Shown here: piece after piece, positions 29,877-39,807 of the stretch
How the letters are laid out: every line of letters begins with the position of its first letter
How positions within the stretch are numbered: position 1 is the stretch's first letter
NCBI RefSeq assembly: GCF_029854215.1
Contig: NZ_CP122961.1
Span: 1-64,000, forward strand
Length of the DNA: 64,000 bases
Direction: 5' to 3'
DNA from: Halomonas alkaliantarctica
GTDB taxonomy: Bacteria; Pseudomonadota; Gammaproteobacteria; Pseudomonadales; Halomonadaceae
Notes under the pieces: model-generated
Told to the model about the DNA's origin: nothing
The model's input: the letters and a program-made list of their open reading frames with translations, nothing else
Database searches by the model: none
Translations under genes and position numbers: made by a program

Positions 29877-30455
29877 ATGTCATTGATTGATGAGCGTCAG
29901 GACTTCTCTGACGTGGCGGATGTTTTTCTCCTGCATGGCAGCATGCAGTCCCCGGCTTTTTTGGATGGCCGCTTATGTGCACTGCTGGCGCTACGTGATG
30001 TCAGTGCAGAGGCTTGGTTGGACGAAGTCTGCCAGAGCCTTGGCGTTGAGCAGCCTCGCGATCAGGCAAGTGCCGAGCGGCTATTAGGCTGGCGGCGGCA
30101 AACCGTAGAGGCGCTCAGCGCCAGTGACCTGGACTATACGCCGCTGTTACCTGATGAACTGTTTTCATTGGGCGAGCAGGCGCAAGGCCTTAAAGAGTGG
30201 ACGCTGGGCTTTATCGAAGTGGTCGATGAAGTAGCCGACAACGAACTGCGCGAGCGCTGGTCCCAGGCGCTCCGTGAGGCGATTGATGATTTGCAGGCGT
30301 TAGGACGTATGGATACCGATATCGACGACAGCCCCGAAAACGAAAACGACCTGTTTGCACTTACCGAGCATGCCCGCATGGCTGCGATGCTGCTGTACAC
30401 CGAGCAGCACCCAGGCATGCCGCAAGTCGAACAAAGCGACGCGCCCGTTCACTAA
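29877..30455 (+). CDS. ygfB: YgfB/UPF0149 family protein
   Basis: This belongs to the YgfB (UPF0149) family of small helical proteins next to pepP and opposite zapA; in Pseudomonas, YgfB affects ampDh3 expression and beta-lactam tolerance. The 192-residue protein starts at ATG 29877 (MSLIDERQDFSDVADVF). The characteristic LHGSMQSP...DGRLCALLAL and WTLGFIEVVDE are visible. It precedes pepP by 25 bases with an AGAGGAG ribosome-binding site, so both are probably in one operon with ubiH and ubiI. Confidence 0.9.
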   Translation: MSLIDERQDFSDVADVFLLHGSMQSPAFLDGRLCALLALRDVSAEAWLDEVCQSLGVEQPRDQASAERLLGWRRQTVEALSASDLDYTPLLPDELFSLGEQAQGLKEWTLGFIEVVDEVADNELRERWSQALREAIDDLQALGRMDTDIDDSPENENDLFALTEHARMAAMLLYTEQHPGMPQVEQSDAPVH

Positions 30456-30480
30456 TCACGTTGCCTAGAGAGGAGCCGCT

Positions 30481-31836
30481 ATGCTGCCCGACCCTGTGTT
30501 GCCTATGTTGTTACCTCGCCCCCCTGCGATCAGCGTGGGCGAGTATCGCCACCGCCGAGATGCCTTAATGGCCCAACTGCCGGGTAACGCTGCGGTGGTG
30601 CTTCCCGGTGCCGGACTGATGACCCGCTCCCGGGACAGCGAGTTTGCTTTCCGCCAGAACAGCGATTTTTACTACCTGACGGGCATACGCGAACCGGATG
30701 CGCTGCTGGTGCTGCTCCCTGGACGCGCTGAAGGTGAAAGCGTGGTGTTCTGTCAGGACCGTGACCCCACCATGGAATCCTGGACAGGGCGCCGCTTGGG
30801 CGCCGAAGGCGTGGTCGCTGAATACGGAATTGACCAGGCGTTTGAAAACGCAGTACGTGATGAACGGCTGACCGAATTGTTGACGGGTCGCGAGCTGCTT
30901 TATCTACCACTAGACAATGCTGAAGCTGTCAGCATGGCTGAAGATGCTTTACAGGAAGCCCAGGCCGGGCTTAGGCGCGGTCGGCCGCCGCTAAAAGGTT
31001 GGCTGGATATCAGCCCGTTGATTCACGCCATGCGGTTAATCAAAAGCGACGCTGAAATTGCCCTGCTTCGGCATGCGGCGCTGATATCTGCCCATGCGCA
31101 CCGGCGCGCCATGCAGGTGTCGCGCCCCGGGTTGAGCGAATTTCAGCTCCAGGCCGAGCTAGAGCATGAGTTTGTATGGCATGGGGCCAGTGGTCCTGCC
31201 TACAGTACGATTGTGGGTAGCGGTGCCAACGCCTGTGTACTGCACTATATTGAAAATAGCGCACCGTTGTGTGAAGACGGCTTGGTTCTCATTGATGCGG
31301 GCGCCGAGTTTGAGTTATATGCCGGTGATATCACCCGCACATTTCCGGTGTCTGGGCGGTTTAATGATGCCCAGCGAGCGCTCTACCAGGTGGTGCTTGA
31401 CGCTCAGCAGCGCGCTGTGAGTGCCGTCCAGCCGGATGCTACCCTTGCTGATATCCATCAGGGCGTGGTGCATGATTTAACTGCCGGGCTGATTGAGCTT
31501 GGCCTGCTGGAAGGCGAGGTTCAGGCGCGCATCGATGACGAGAGTTATCGGCGCTTTTACCTACACTCAACGTCACACTGGTTGGGGCTGGACGTACACG
31601 ATGTCGGCACCTACCGGTTGGATGAGCAAACACCTCGGCCACTGGTCGCAGGCATGGTGCTCACGGTGGAGCCAGGCCTGTATATTCCTAGTGATGACGA
31701 TATTCCTGATGCTTATCAGGGCATTGGTATTCGAATTGAAGATAATGTGGTCGTCACCGACGAAGGTCATGAAGTACTGACCGCAGACGTGCCTAAACAG
31801 GTCGTCGAAATTGAAGCATTAATGGCTAAAAAGTAA
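30481..31836 (+). CDS. pepP: Xaa-Pro aminopeptidase P
   Basis: PepP removes the N-terminal residue when the next is proline. It is a pita-bread fold metallopeptidase with two manganese ions. Expected ligands are present: Asp272 and Asp283 in DAGAEFELYAGDITRTFP, a His in STSHWLGLDVHDVG, Glu in LTVEPGLYIP and Glu in GIGIRIEDNVVV. The N-terminal creatinase-like domain is also complete. The 451-residue length is close to the E. coli protein (441). It continues the ygfB-pepP-ubiH-ubiI order known in E. coli. Confidence 0.96.
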   Translation: MLPDPVLPMLLPRPPAISVGEYRHRRDALMAQLPGNAAVVLPGAGLMTRSRDSEFAFRQNSDFYYLTGIREPDALLVLLPGRAEGESVVFCQDRDPTMESWTGRRLGAEGVVAEYGIDQAFENAVRDERLTELLTGRELLYLPLDNAEAVSMAEDALQEAQAGLRRGRPPLKGWLDISPLIHAMRLIKSDAEIALLRHAALISAHAHRRAMQVSRPGLSEFQLQAELEHEFVWHGASGPAYSTIVGSGANACVLHYIENSAPLCEDGLVLIDAGAEFELYAGDITRTFPVSGRFNDAQRALYQVVLDAQQRAVSAVQPDATLADIHQGVVHDLTAGLIELGLLEGEVQARIDDESYRRFYLHSTSHWLGLDVHDVGTYRLDEQTPRPLVAGMVLTVEPGLYIPSDDDIPDAYQGIGIRIEDNVVVTDEGHEVLTADVPKQVVEIEALMAKK

Positions 31837-31927
31837 CCAAGTTTAACTGTTTTTAGTAGCCTTTATGTAAATTACGTTACGTTATCGTTACCTCTGTATG
31901 AAGAGGAGTCGTGGTCGGGAGAAGCCA

Positions 31928-33157
31928 ATGCAGCAGTCTAATCAGGCGGTTAAGGGAGCGCTGACACATGACATCGTGATTGTGGGTGGGGGCCTGGTAG
32001 GCGCCAGTTTAGGTTGCGCCCTGGCACCGCTGATTGAGCGCTATGGCTGGCGTGTGGCAATCATTGAGTCGGCGCCTATGGCTGTTCAGTTGCAGCAAAC
32101 TACCTGGCAGCCCAGCTTTGATGCCCGGGCCAGCGCGATCGCGGAAGGTTCAGCCCAGCGCTTTCAGCAGTTGGGCGTGTGGGAAGCGATGCGCGGTGAG
32201 GCCACGCCTATCAAGCATATTCATATCAGTGAGCGCGGCCGCTTAGGAGCGACACGGCTGAGCGCTGATGAGCTGGGCGTTGCAGCGTTGGGCCATGTAA
32301 TCCCCAATGCGTGGATGGGCCGTGTGCTGCACCAACGGCTTGCTCAATTGCCGCTGGAGTGGCACTGCCCGGCGAAGGTTGAGCAACTTACCCCCGTAGC
32401 GAATGGGCATGATCTGCAGCTCTCAGACGGCAGCCAGCTAACCGCAGGGCTAACGGTATTAGCAGATGGAGGGCGTTCTGGGCTGAAAGAGCAGCTTGGT
32501 ATTGGCAGCCGCCATGAGTCTTACCAGCAGACGGCGCTGATCGCACACGTAGGGGTAAGCCAGCCCCACCTTGGGGTTGCTTACGAGCGCTTTACCTCCC
32601 AAGGGCCAATGGCGCTGTTGCCACTGCCCGGCCAGGCCATGGAATTAATCTGGACGCACCCCAGCGGCACCGAAACAGCGCGCATGGCGCTTCCTGAACG
32701 TGAATTTCTGCTGCAACTTCAGCGTGCCTTTGGCGATCGGGTGGGTCGGTTTACCCAGGTAGGCACCCGACACGCCTATCCGCTTTCTCTGGTTACCGCT
32801 GAAGAACCTGTGCGCCCAGGCCTCGCGGTATTAGGCAACGCTGCTCATGCCTTACACCCGGTCGCAGGGCAGGGGTTTAACTTAGCCCTGCGCGGGGTAA
32901 TGGATCTTGTTGAAGCGCTGGAGCAGGGTGAGCAGGCCAAGCGGCCGTTGGGCGATATGACCACACTGCAAGCCTTTGAAAAGCAGCGCTCCCGAGATCG
33001 TGCCAACGTGATCCGCTTTAGCGATGGCCTGGTGCGGCTATTTGGGCTCTCCTTTCCGCTATTGCCCCATGCCCGCGCAGCGGGGTTAATCGGCCTGAAT
33101 CTGGTTGGGCCGCTGCGGCGAGGGCTAGCTCGTCGCGCCATGGGCTTAGAACGTTAA
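31928..33157 (+). CDS. ubiH: 2-octaprenyl-6-methoxyphenol hydroxylase
   Basis: UbiH is an FAD monooxygenase in ubiquinone synthesis (C1 hydroxylation). The N-terminal FAD motif is VIVGGGLVGASLG, followed by DARASAIAEGSAQRF and the C-terminal FAD motif GNAAHALHPVAGQGFNLALRG (shown as GNAAHALHPVAGQG plus FNLALRG). ATG 31928 follows GGGAGA, giving 409 residues; an upstream ATG (31898) is less likely. It is followed by ubiI, another hydroxylase of the same family. UbiH and UbiI are told apart mainly by order and similarity, so the two names could be exchanged. Confidence 0.9.
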   Translation: MQQSNQAVKGALTHDIVIVGGGLVGASLGCALAPLIERYGWRVAIIESAPMAVQLQQTTWQPSFDARASAIAEGSAQRFQQLGVWEAMRGEATPIKHIHISERGRLGATRLSADELGVAALGHVIPNAWMGRVLHQRLAQLPLEWHCPAKVEQLTPVANGHDLQLSDGSQLTAGLTVLADGGRSGLKEQLGIGSRHESYQQTALIAHVGVSQPHLGVAYERFTSQGPMALLPLPGQAMELIWTHPSGTETARMALPEREFLLQLQRAFGDRVGRFTQVGTRHAYPLSLVTAEEPVRPGLAVLGNAAHALHPVAGQGFNLALRGVMDLVEALEQGEQAKRPLGDMTTLQAFEKQRSRDRANVIRFSDGLVRLFGLSFPLLPHARAAGLIGLNLVGPLRRGLARRAMGLER

Positions 33158-33191
33158 GCTTACACATCCTAGGCCACAAAAAAGGAACGCT

Positions 33192-34472
33192 ATGCATACG
33201 GACTCATCCATTGCGAAGCCGCCAGTGGAAAGCTTTGAGGCGATCATTGTGGGTGGCGGAATGGTCGGTAGTGCGCTCTGTGCGCTGTTAGCCCAGGCGG
33301 GCATGCAGGTAGCGCTTGTTGAGGCAAAGCCCGCGCCGTTAAGCCTTGAAAATGCCACTAGCAAGCTGCCAGCCCCGCGGGTTAGCGCGTTAACGCCGGT
33401 CTCTCAGCGTTTGCTAACCCATTTGGGCGCTTGGCCTGCGATGCAGAAAACCCGAGTGACTCCCTACCAAGGCATGCAGGTGTGGGATGCCGAAGGCAGT
33501 GGTGAAATTGCCTTTTCTGCCGACGAGGCGGGGGTCGCGGTGCTGGGCCATATCGTTGAGAACGCGGTCACTCTGGCCGCGCTCAATAGCCAGGTCGTTG
33601 ACCATCCCAATGTCACCCCTTTTTTTGGCGTTCGCTTAGAGGCGTTGCAACGCGCCAGCGCTAACCCTTCAAAGCAAGCCTCAAGTGGCGACTGGCTGAT
33701 ACTTGACGATGGGCGCCAACTGCACGCCCCGTTAATCATCGCCGCTGATGGCGCCCACTCTGTGCTGCGCGAAATGGCCGGTATCGAGGTGGCCAGCGAC
33801 GATATGCAGCAGGAGGCGGTGGTAACCACCGTTACGTGCGTCAAACCCCATGGTGGGGCGGCGCGACAAGCGTTTATTGACGGCCGACCGCTGGCATTTC
33901 TGCCTTTAACCGTGGAAGAGAATGATCATTACTGCTCAATCGTATGGTCGACCACGCCGGAGCACGCCGCTGAGCTTAGTGAATTGTCTCGCGAAGCGCT
34001 TGGGGAGGCGTTGGGTAGAGCGTTTGGTTACCGCCTGGGAGAGGTAACGGTCTGCGATAAGGCCCACCGTTTTCCGTTAGTGCAGCGCCATGCCCGCCAC
34101 TATGTGCAGCCGCATTTCGCACTGGTGGGGGACGCTGCCCACAGCATTCATCCGCTGGCGGGCCAGGGCGTCAATTTAGGCCTTATGGATGCGGCGGTTT
34201 TGGCAGAAGAGGTGGTGCATGCCTGGCAGCGCGGCGCCCCTTGGGGGGAGCTAAGCACCTTGCGGCGCTATGAGCGTCGGCGGCGCTTTGATAACAGCGC
34301 CATGCTGGGCCTCATGAAAGGGTTTAAAGTGCTGTTTGGCAGCCACGACCCGGCGTTGACGCTAGCGCGTAATTTGGGGATGAGTGGTATGAACCAGTTG
34401 GTGCCGCTAAAGCGGGTATTAATGCGGCAGGCGACCGGGGAACGCGGCCGCCTGCCGCTTACTTGCCGTTAA
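33192..34472 (+). CDS. ubiI: FAD-dependent 2-octaprenylphenol hydroxylase
   Basis: UbiI (VisC) hydroxylates C5 of the ubiquinone ring precursor. The 426-residue protein has the N-terminal FAD motif IIVGGGMVGSALCALLAQAG, PAPRVSALTPVSQRLLTHLG, and the C-terminal FAD motif LVGDAAHSIHPLAGQGVNLG. It has the same fold and motifs as the preceding UbiH, and the two are probably ancient duplicates. An AAGGAACG ribosome-binding site precedes ATG 33192. It is convergent with ctpA, with 11 bases between the stops. Confidence 0.92.
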   Translation: MHTDSSIAKPPVESFEAIIVGGGMVGSALCALLAQAGMQVALVEAKPAPLSLENATSKLPAPRVSALTPVSQRLLTHLGAWPAMQKTRVTPYQGMQVWDAEGSGEIAFSADEAGVAVLGHIVENAVTLAALNSQVVDHPNVTPFFGVRLEALQRASANPSKQASSGDWLILDDGRQLHAPLIIAADGAHSVLREMAGIEVASDDMQQEAVVTTVTCVKPHGGAARQAFIDGRPLAFLPLTVEENDHYCSIVWSTTPEHAAELSELSREALGEALGRAFGYRLGEVTVCDKAHRFPLVQRHARHYVQPHFALVGDAAHSIHPLAGQGVNLGLMDAAVLAEEVVHAWQRGAPWGELSTLRRYERRRRFDNSAMLGLMKGFKVLFGSHDPALTLARNLGMSGMNQLVPLKRVLMRQATGERGRLPLTCR

Positions 34473-34483
34473 GTCAGGTTGCC

Positions 34484-35800
34484 TTAACGCCGCTGACGGT
34501 CGACTACATTGAGTGCTTTAAGCAGATTAAGCGCCTCGCTGAGTTGGTAATCATCGACTAGCCGCTCGGCCATTTCCTGGCGATCCCGGGGCGCCTGCTG
34601 AGCGCTAAGGTGGCCTTCAAGGTCGGCTTCGCGAATCTCACGACGGCTCTCAGCCACTTCTAGACGGCCGCGCACGACGTCCACATCGGGTTCAATGCCT
34701 TGGGCCTGAATTGAGCGCCCGTTGGGGGTGTAGTAGAGCGCCGTGGTGAGCTTGAGCCCTTCGCCATTGCCTAGCGGCATAATCTGTTGCACTGATCCCT
34801 TACCAAAACTATCGGTGCCCATAATCACGCCGCGCCGCTGATCCTGAAGCGCACCGGCAACAATTTCCGCCGCTGACGCACTGCCACCATTGATCAACAC
34901 GACCAGCGGCACATCGGCAGCGGGCGTGGTGGGTGAGGCGGAGAACGACATCTCGGTATCCGAGAGGCGCCCCTCGGTATACACAATCAAGCCTTCATCC
35001 AGAAACAGGTCGGCAATGCCGACGGCGGCCTGTAGCACTCCCCCGGGGTTATTACGTAAATCGAGTATCAACCCTTCTAGAGCCTGGTTACTCGACATAA
35101 GCTCAAGCGCCTCGCGGGCCTGCTCCGGTGTACGCGACTGGAACTGGCTAACGCGCAGGTAGCCGTAACCGGGCTCGAGCAGCTCATGTTTAACGCTCTC
35201 GCTGCGAATAACTTCACGGGTCAAGGTAAATTCCCGCGGCGAATCTTCGCCTGAACGCAGCACGCTAATGCGTAGATCGGTGCCCGGGTCGCCGCGCATT
35301 AGGGTCACGGCTTCTTGTAGCGACATGCTATCGGTGGGTGTGCCGTCAATGGCAACGATAATATCGCGAGACATCAGCCCAGCGCGGGAAGCGGGTGTAT
35401 CATCGATAGGCGTAATCACCATGAGCTGACCATTCTCTGTGCCCACCTCGATACCGATGCCGCCAAATTCGCCCTGAGTCGACTCGCGCAGGCTTTGGTA
35501 CTCCTCCTCATCCAAGTAGGCGGAGTGGGGGTCTAGCTCACTCAGCATGCCGCGCATGGCGTTACGTAAAAGTGTGCTGTCATCGACCTCCTCAACGTAG
35601 GCACGCTTAATACGCTCAAACACCTCGGCGAAGGTCTGGATATCTTCCAGGGGTAGCTGGTCGTAGGCAGGTTCTTCCGCCGCGCTGCTACCGGCTGGTT
35701 GGGCAAGCAACGGTAGCGGGGCCGACAGTAAAACAATCGGGAGCAGGGTAGCCAAGAAGCGCTTGGCGGGGGCTGATACCCCGGTAACAGATAGCGTCAT
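34484..35800 (-). CDS. ctpA: Carboxy-terminal processing protease (S41 family)
   Basis: A periplasmic serine protease with a signal peptide (about 1-35, ending near LLAQP), a PDZ domain with GGIGIEVG around 115 and a C-terminal S41 domain. The catalytic Ser is in GGSASAAEIVAG and the general-base Lys in DSFGKGSVQ. In Pseudomonas, CtpA degrades peptidoglycan hydrolases of the EnvC/LytM type among others. The 438-residue protein follows envC on the minus strand, so gpmI-envC-ctpA probably form one operon and link the protease to the murein hydrolase regulator. I have not seen its partner LbcA here. Confidence 0.92.
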   Translation of the reverse strand: MTLSVTGVSAPAKRFLATLLPIVLLSAPLPLLAQPAGSSAAEEPAYDQLPLEDIQTFAEVFERIKRAYVEEVDDSTLLRNAMRGMLSELDPHSAYLDEEEYQSLRESTQGEFGGIGIEVGTENGQLMVITPIDDTPASRAGLMSRDIIVAIDGTPTDSMSLQEAVTLMRGDPGTDLRISVLRSGEDSPREFTLTREVIRSESVKHELLEPGYGYLRVSQFQSRTPEQAREALELMSSNQALEGLILDLRNNPGGVLQAAVGIADLFLDEGLIVYTEGRLSDTEMSFSASPTTPAADVPLVVLINGGSASAAEIVAGALQDQRRGVIMGTDSFGKGSVQQIMPLGNGEGLKLTTALYYTPNGRSIQAQGIEPDVDVVRGRLEVAESRREIREADLEGHLSAQQAPRDRQEMAERLVDDYQLSEALNLLKALNVVDRQRR

Positions 35801-35915
35801 GCAGACTCCGCAGGGCGATAGGTGGCGCCAATGCGCGCCACCCTGTCATTGAAAATGTTGAGTAGAAAATGTGTCGTTGGGCGTTGAGACATCAATAGTC
35901 ATGCAGCTTATCCCG

Positions 35916-37058
35916 TCAGCGACGCGCAATCCAACGCTGTGGATTAATTGGTTCACCGCCGCGACGAACTTCAAAGTAGAGTGCCGCGCGGTTTTGACCA
36001 CCGCTATCCCCTACGCGACCAATTTCATCACCGCGACTGACCTGCTGACCAGGCCTGACGCTAAACTGTTGCAGGTGAGCATGCAGCGTCATGATCTGGT
36101 CGCCGTGGTCGATAATTAACAAGTTACCAAACCCGCGCATCCAGTCAGCGAATACCACCCGGCCAGTGTGTACGGCAGTGACCGGGGTGCCAGCGCTGGC
36201 CTGAATCACAATACCGTTATAGTGCACGCCGTCGCGATGGTGAAAATTGCTACTGATTGAACCCTGTACCGGCCAAGGCAAATCACCTTGGGTGCTTACA
36301 ATATGCGTAGTAGGCGTGGGTTCAGCAAGTTTTGCCATCTCCGCCTGGATATTACGGAGTACCCTCTCGGCCTCTTCGCGGCTCTGATTGAGGTCGGCCA
36401 GCCGCTCCTCTTCACTGCCGTAGCGGTCATCCAGGTTGGAAACAACGCCTCGCCGTTCGGTGGTGCGTTGGGCTAACAGCGCGCTTTGCTCTTCTAGCTC
36501 GTCGGCCAGCGTATCGAGGCGGGCCTGTCGCTCGCTGAGCTCCTTTTGGGTATCGGCGAGCGCCGTATCAAGGCGGGCGATAGCATTCAAGCGTCGATTG
36601 CGTGCTTCAGTTAGCCGATTCATATACGCCTGCATACGATCAAGCTCGGAGGGGTCTCCTTGGTTAAGCAGCAGTTTGAGCTGCGGCGTTGGGCCAAGGC
36701 GGTAAAGCGCTGAGAGCTGCTGGCCTAAGGCTGCATATTGATCGGCACGCTCGCTCTCCAGTCGGTCACGATGTTGACGGAGCTGGGTCGTTTCATCATT
36801 CAACTGGCGGCGCTCAGCTTGTAGCGTGTCCAAGCGCTGATGAGTCTCGGCAAGCTTGGTTTCGACTTCCTTGAGCTCGCGTTCGGCGCTATCGCGGGCC
36901 TCGCCAGTGGCGCTGAGGCGTTGGGCAACGGACTCGATCTCTTGGCCAATCGCATCCAATTGCCGGCGCGCCGCATTTTCATCCTGCTGGGCGAAGCCCG
37001 CTGGCGCATAACTTAGCGCCAGCAGGAGAGTCATTGCTAAATAGCGCCGATTAGACAT
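35916..37058 (-). CDS. envC: Murein hydrolase activator EnvC
   Basis: EnvC is a periplasmic activator of the amidases AmiA/AmiB at the division septum. A signal peptide ([20 protein letters not shown], then GFAQ) precedes long coiled coils (about 30-245) and a C-terminal LytM (M23) domain. The LytM active site is degenerate: the usual H-x3-D reads HYNGI, lacking the metal-binding Asp, while the later HAH is kept. This fits an activator rather than an endopeptidase. The 380-residue protein's ATG overlaps the gpmI stop (TAATG). Confidence 0.92.
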   Translation of the reverse strand: MSNRRYLAMTLLLALSYAPAGFAQQDENAARRQLDAIGQEIESVAQRLSATGEARDSAERELKEVETKLAETHQRLDTLQAERRQLNDETTQLRQHRDRLESERADQYAALGQQLSALYRLGPTPQLKLLLNQGDPSELDRMQAYMNRLTEARNRRLNAIARLDTALADTQKELSERQARLDTLADELEEQSALLAQRTTERRGVVSNLDDRYGSEEERLADLNQSREEAERVLRNIQAEMAKLAEPTPTTHIVSTQGDLPWPVQGSISSNFHHRDGVHYNGIVIQASAGTPVTAVHTGRVVFADWMRGFGNLLIIDHGDQIMTLHAHLQQFSVRPGQQVSRGDEIGRVGDSGGQNRAALYFEVRRGGEPINPQRWIARR

Positions 37059-38635
37059 TACTTATAATGGATCAGTGGTTTACCCGTCATCGCCTCGGGC
37101 TGCTTCTGATCCATCATGGTCAACAGCGTGGGGGCCAGGTCGCATAGTTTGCCCTCTTCAAGCGAGGCCGCACGTTCGCCAACGTAAATAAGCGGTACCA
37201 CAAAGGTGGTGTGGGCGGTTTGCGGTGCGCCTGTTTCGGGATGAACCATCTGTTCGGCATTGCCGTGGTCGGCGGTAATTAAGCAGGCGCCGCCTGCACG
37301 CTCGATGGCTTCAACGACACGACCCACGCAGGTATCCACGGTCTCAATGGCTTTTACCGCCGCATTGAAGTCGCCGGTGTGGCCGACCATATCGCCGTTA
37401 GCGTAGTTGCAAACGATCAGATCAAAGCTGCCGCCATCGATGGCGTCGACAAGCTTATCGGTAATCTCAAAGGCGCTCATTTCAGGCTTTTCGTCGTAGG
37501 TGCGCACATCTCGCGGTGAGGGCACCAGGATGCGCTCTTCGCCTTCGTACTCGGCTTCATTGCCGCCTGAAAAGAAGAACGTCACGTGGGGATACTTTTC
37601 GGTTTCGGCAATACGCAGCTGTTTCATGCCACGCTTGGCGACGACTTCCCCTAGGGTGTCATTGAGATCCGATGGCGGGAAGGCGGCAGGCGCAGGAATG
37701 TCAGCGGCGTACTGGGTCATCATTACCAGCCCTTTACCGGCAAGCTTGGGGCATGCCCGGCGCTCGAAGCCGTTGAAATCCGGCTCGGCAAAGGCGCGGG
37801 TCAGCTCCCTGGCGCGGTCGGAGCGGAAGTTAAGGAAAATCGCTGCATCGCCATCCTGCAGGGTGATGGCATTTTCTTTGGAACCATCTTTGAGCGGTAT
37901 GCTGCTAGCCGATACGAATTCGTCGGTTTCACCGCGCTGGTAGGCGTCACGGAGCGCAGTTTCAGCGCTGGTGGCGTAGTACTCCGCTTGGCCATCGGTA
38001 AGCAGACGATACGCTTGCTCGACCCGTTCCCAGCGGTTGTCGCGATCCATGGCATAGAACCTGCCAATAACTGAGGCGACAAAGCCGTTATCAGCGCCCA
38101 CCAACTCGGCCAGGCGAGCATTGGCGCGCTCTATCGAGGCTAACGCACTCTGCGGTGGCATATCGCGGCCATCGAGAAAGGCGTGAATAAAAATACGCTG
38201 GGCGCCACGGCGTGCCGCAAGTTCGGCCATGGCAATAAAGTGGTCTTCATGGCTGTGGACGCCGCCAGGGGAGAGTAGGCCAATTAAATGTACCGGCCGA
38301 CCATTGGCGACAGCTTCGTCTATCGGCTGGGTGAGGTTGTCATTAACATCCAGGTCGCCGTCTTCAATTGCCTTGCTGATACGGGTGAAGTCCTGGTAAA
38401 CGATCCGTCCGGCACCAATATTCATATGGCCGACTTCAGAGTTGCCCATCTGGCCATCGGGAAGCCCCACGTTAAGGCCATCGGTATGAACGAAGGCGTG
38501 AGGGCGGTTTTCCCACAGTTTATCCATCGTCGGCGTATGGGCAGCGGCCACCGCATTATGGGCGCTCTCGGGGTTGTGGCCATAGCCGTCGAGAATAATC
38601 AGCGCCACGGGGCGCGGGGTGCGAGAAGTATCCAT
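37058..38635 (-). CDS. gpmI: 2,3-bisphosphoglycerate-independent phosphoglycerate mutase
   Basis: GpmI interconverts 3- and 2-phosphoglycerate in glycolysis, using two manganese ions. The 525-residue length is typical. [12 protein letters not shown] carries the first metal ligand, and Ser66 in [17 protein letters not shown] is the phosphorylated nucleophile. [12 protein letters not shown] and [10 protein letters not shown] hold the remaining ligands. The gene sits upstream of envC on the minus strand and divergent from a YibN-like rhodanese. This matches the E. coli yibO-yibP / yibN arrangement. Confidence 0.97.
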   Translation of the reverse strand: MDTSRTPRPVALIILDGYGHNPESAHNAVAAAHTPTMDKLWENRPHAFVHTDGLNVGLPDGQMGNSEVGHMNIGAGRIVYQDFTRISKAIEDGDLDVNDNLTQPIDEAVANGRPVHLIGLLSPGGVHSHEDHFIAMAELAARRGAQRIFIHAFLDGRDMPPQSALASIERANARLAELVGADNGFVASVIGRFYAMDRDNRWERVEQAYRLLTDGQAEYYATSAETALRDAYQRGETDEFVSASSIPLKDGSKENAITLQDGDAAIFLNFRSDRARELTRAFAEPDFNGFERRACPKLAGKGLVMMTQYAADIPAPAAFPPSDLNDTLGEVVAKRGMKQLRIAETEKYPHVTFFFSGGNEAEYEGEERILVPSPRDVRTYDEKPEMSAFEITDKLVDAIDGGSFDLIVCNYANGDMVGHTGDFNAAVKAIETVDTCVGRVVEAIERAGGACLITADHGNAEQMVHPETGAPQTAHTTFVVPLIYVGERAASLEEGKLCDLAPTLLTMMDQKQPEAMTGKPLIHYK

Positions 38636-38839
38636 AAAATAACCTCGTTAAGATTGGCAAGCCGAACGACTCGAAAATTCGGGGTCGCGACAGGCGCACG
38701 CTTGGGGCATCATAACGCAGGCAACTGCCAGGCGTCATGATCAAGGCCTGCGCGGGAAGCTATCTGACGTGTATACTTGTCGCGTTTTGGCAGCGGTAAG
38801 GCCGCTTTTTTCTGCATAGACCAAGAGATTGTGTTCGCG

Positions 38840-39262
38840 ATGATCGATCAGGTGTTCGAATTCGTACAGAACCACCCCCTGCTAGTTGGGGCATTTTTGC
38901 TGGTGCTGATAGCGTGGATTATTTATGAAACGCGCAGTGCCTCCACGAATGCGCTGAACGCCTCGCAGGCCACTCAGCTTATCAACCGCGAAGACGCGGT
39001 GGTGCTGGATATCCGTGAAAACAAAGACTTCAAAGCCGGGCATATCGCGGGGGCGCGCAACATACCGCAAAGCAACCTCGATAGCCGCATGACCGAACTG
39101 GATAAAGTGAAAGCCCAGCCGATCATTGTGGTATGCAAGCACGGCCAGAGTTCCGGCGCCGCACAGGCCAAGCTCACCAAAGCTGGTTTTGAGCGCGCGT
39201 ACAAGTTGAGAGGCGGTATGGCGCAGTGGCAAGGCGACGGCCTTCCAGTGGTTAAAAAGTAA
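38840..39262 (+). CDS. Membrane-anchored rhodanese-like protein (YibN-like)
   Basis: A 140-residue protein with an N-terminal membrane helix (about 13-29) and a rhodanese domain. The active-site cysteine is Cys99 in VVCKHGQSSGAAQAKL, and LDIRENKDFKAGHIAGA is the typical rhodanese segment. It is similar in size and place to E. coli YibN. I chose ATG 38840; an in-frame GTG nine bases upstream (38831) is nearer to the AAGAGA site and could be the true start. E. coli yibN is followed by grxC and secB, whereas here secB follows directly. Confidence 0.88.
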   Translation: MIDQVFEFVQNHPLLVGAFLLVLIAWIIYETRSASTNALNASQATQLINREDAVVLDIRENKDFKAGHIAGARNIPQSNLDSRMTELDKVKAQPIIVVCKHGQSSGAAQAKLTKAGFERAYKLRGGMAQWQGDGLPVVKK

Positions 39263-39303
39263 CCAACGTTACCTTTATTTAATTAACAATCAGGAGTTTT
39301 CTC

Positions 39304-39804
39304 ATGGCGGAAGATAACAATACCCCGCAGGCGGGTGCCGCGGCAGACGAAAAACCGCAGCTCAAATTCTCGCTGCAGCGTATTTATGTAAAAGATATCT
39401 CGTTTGAGGCGCCCAATTCGCCCTCGGTGTTTAAGCAGGCGTTCAAACCTAAAGTGAACCTGGATCTTAATACGACCAGCACTAAAATTGCTGATGATCA
39501 GTATGAAGTGGTGGTCAAAGTCACTGCCCAGGTGAACGACAACGAAACCGGTACCACCTCTTTCCTGGCCGAAGTTGAGCAGGCGGGTCTGTTCCGTATT
39601 GCCGGTATTGAAGGTGCGCAGTTGGAGCAAACCCTAGGTGCCTTCTGCCCTAACCTGTTGTTTCCCTACGCCCGCGAGTGCGTGGATAACCTGGTCAACC
39701 GTGGTGGTTTCCCGCCGCTGATGCTGGCGCCGGTTAACTTCGAAGCGATGTACGCCCAGCGTAAGCAGCGCGAAGCCAAGCAAGCAGAAGAGAATACCCA
39801 CTAA
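39304..39804 (+). CDS. secB: Protein-export chaperone SecB
   Basis: SecB is a tetrameric cytoplasmic chaperone that keeps preproteins unfolded and delivers them to SecA. The 166-residue length is usual. FSLQRIYVKDISFEAPNSP is the family signature, followed by EVVVKVTAQ and CPNLLFPYARECVDNLVNRGGFPP (given as CPNLLFPYAREC and VDNLVNRGGFPP). CAGGAG precedes ATG 39304. rsmE starts 3 bases after its stop. Confidence 0.97.
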   Translation: MAEDNNTPQAGAAADEKPQLKFSLQRIYVKDISFEAPNSPSVFKQAFKPKVNLDLNTTSTKIADDQYEVVVKVTAQVNDNETGTTSFLAEVEQAGLFRIAGIEGAQLEQTLGAFCPNLLFPYARECVDNLVNRGGFPPLMLAPVNFEAMYAQRKQREAKQAEENTH

Positions 39805-39807
39805 GCC

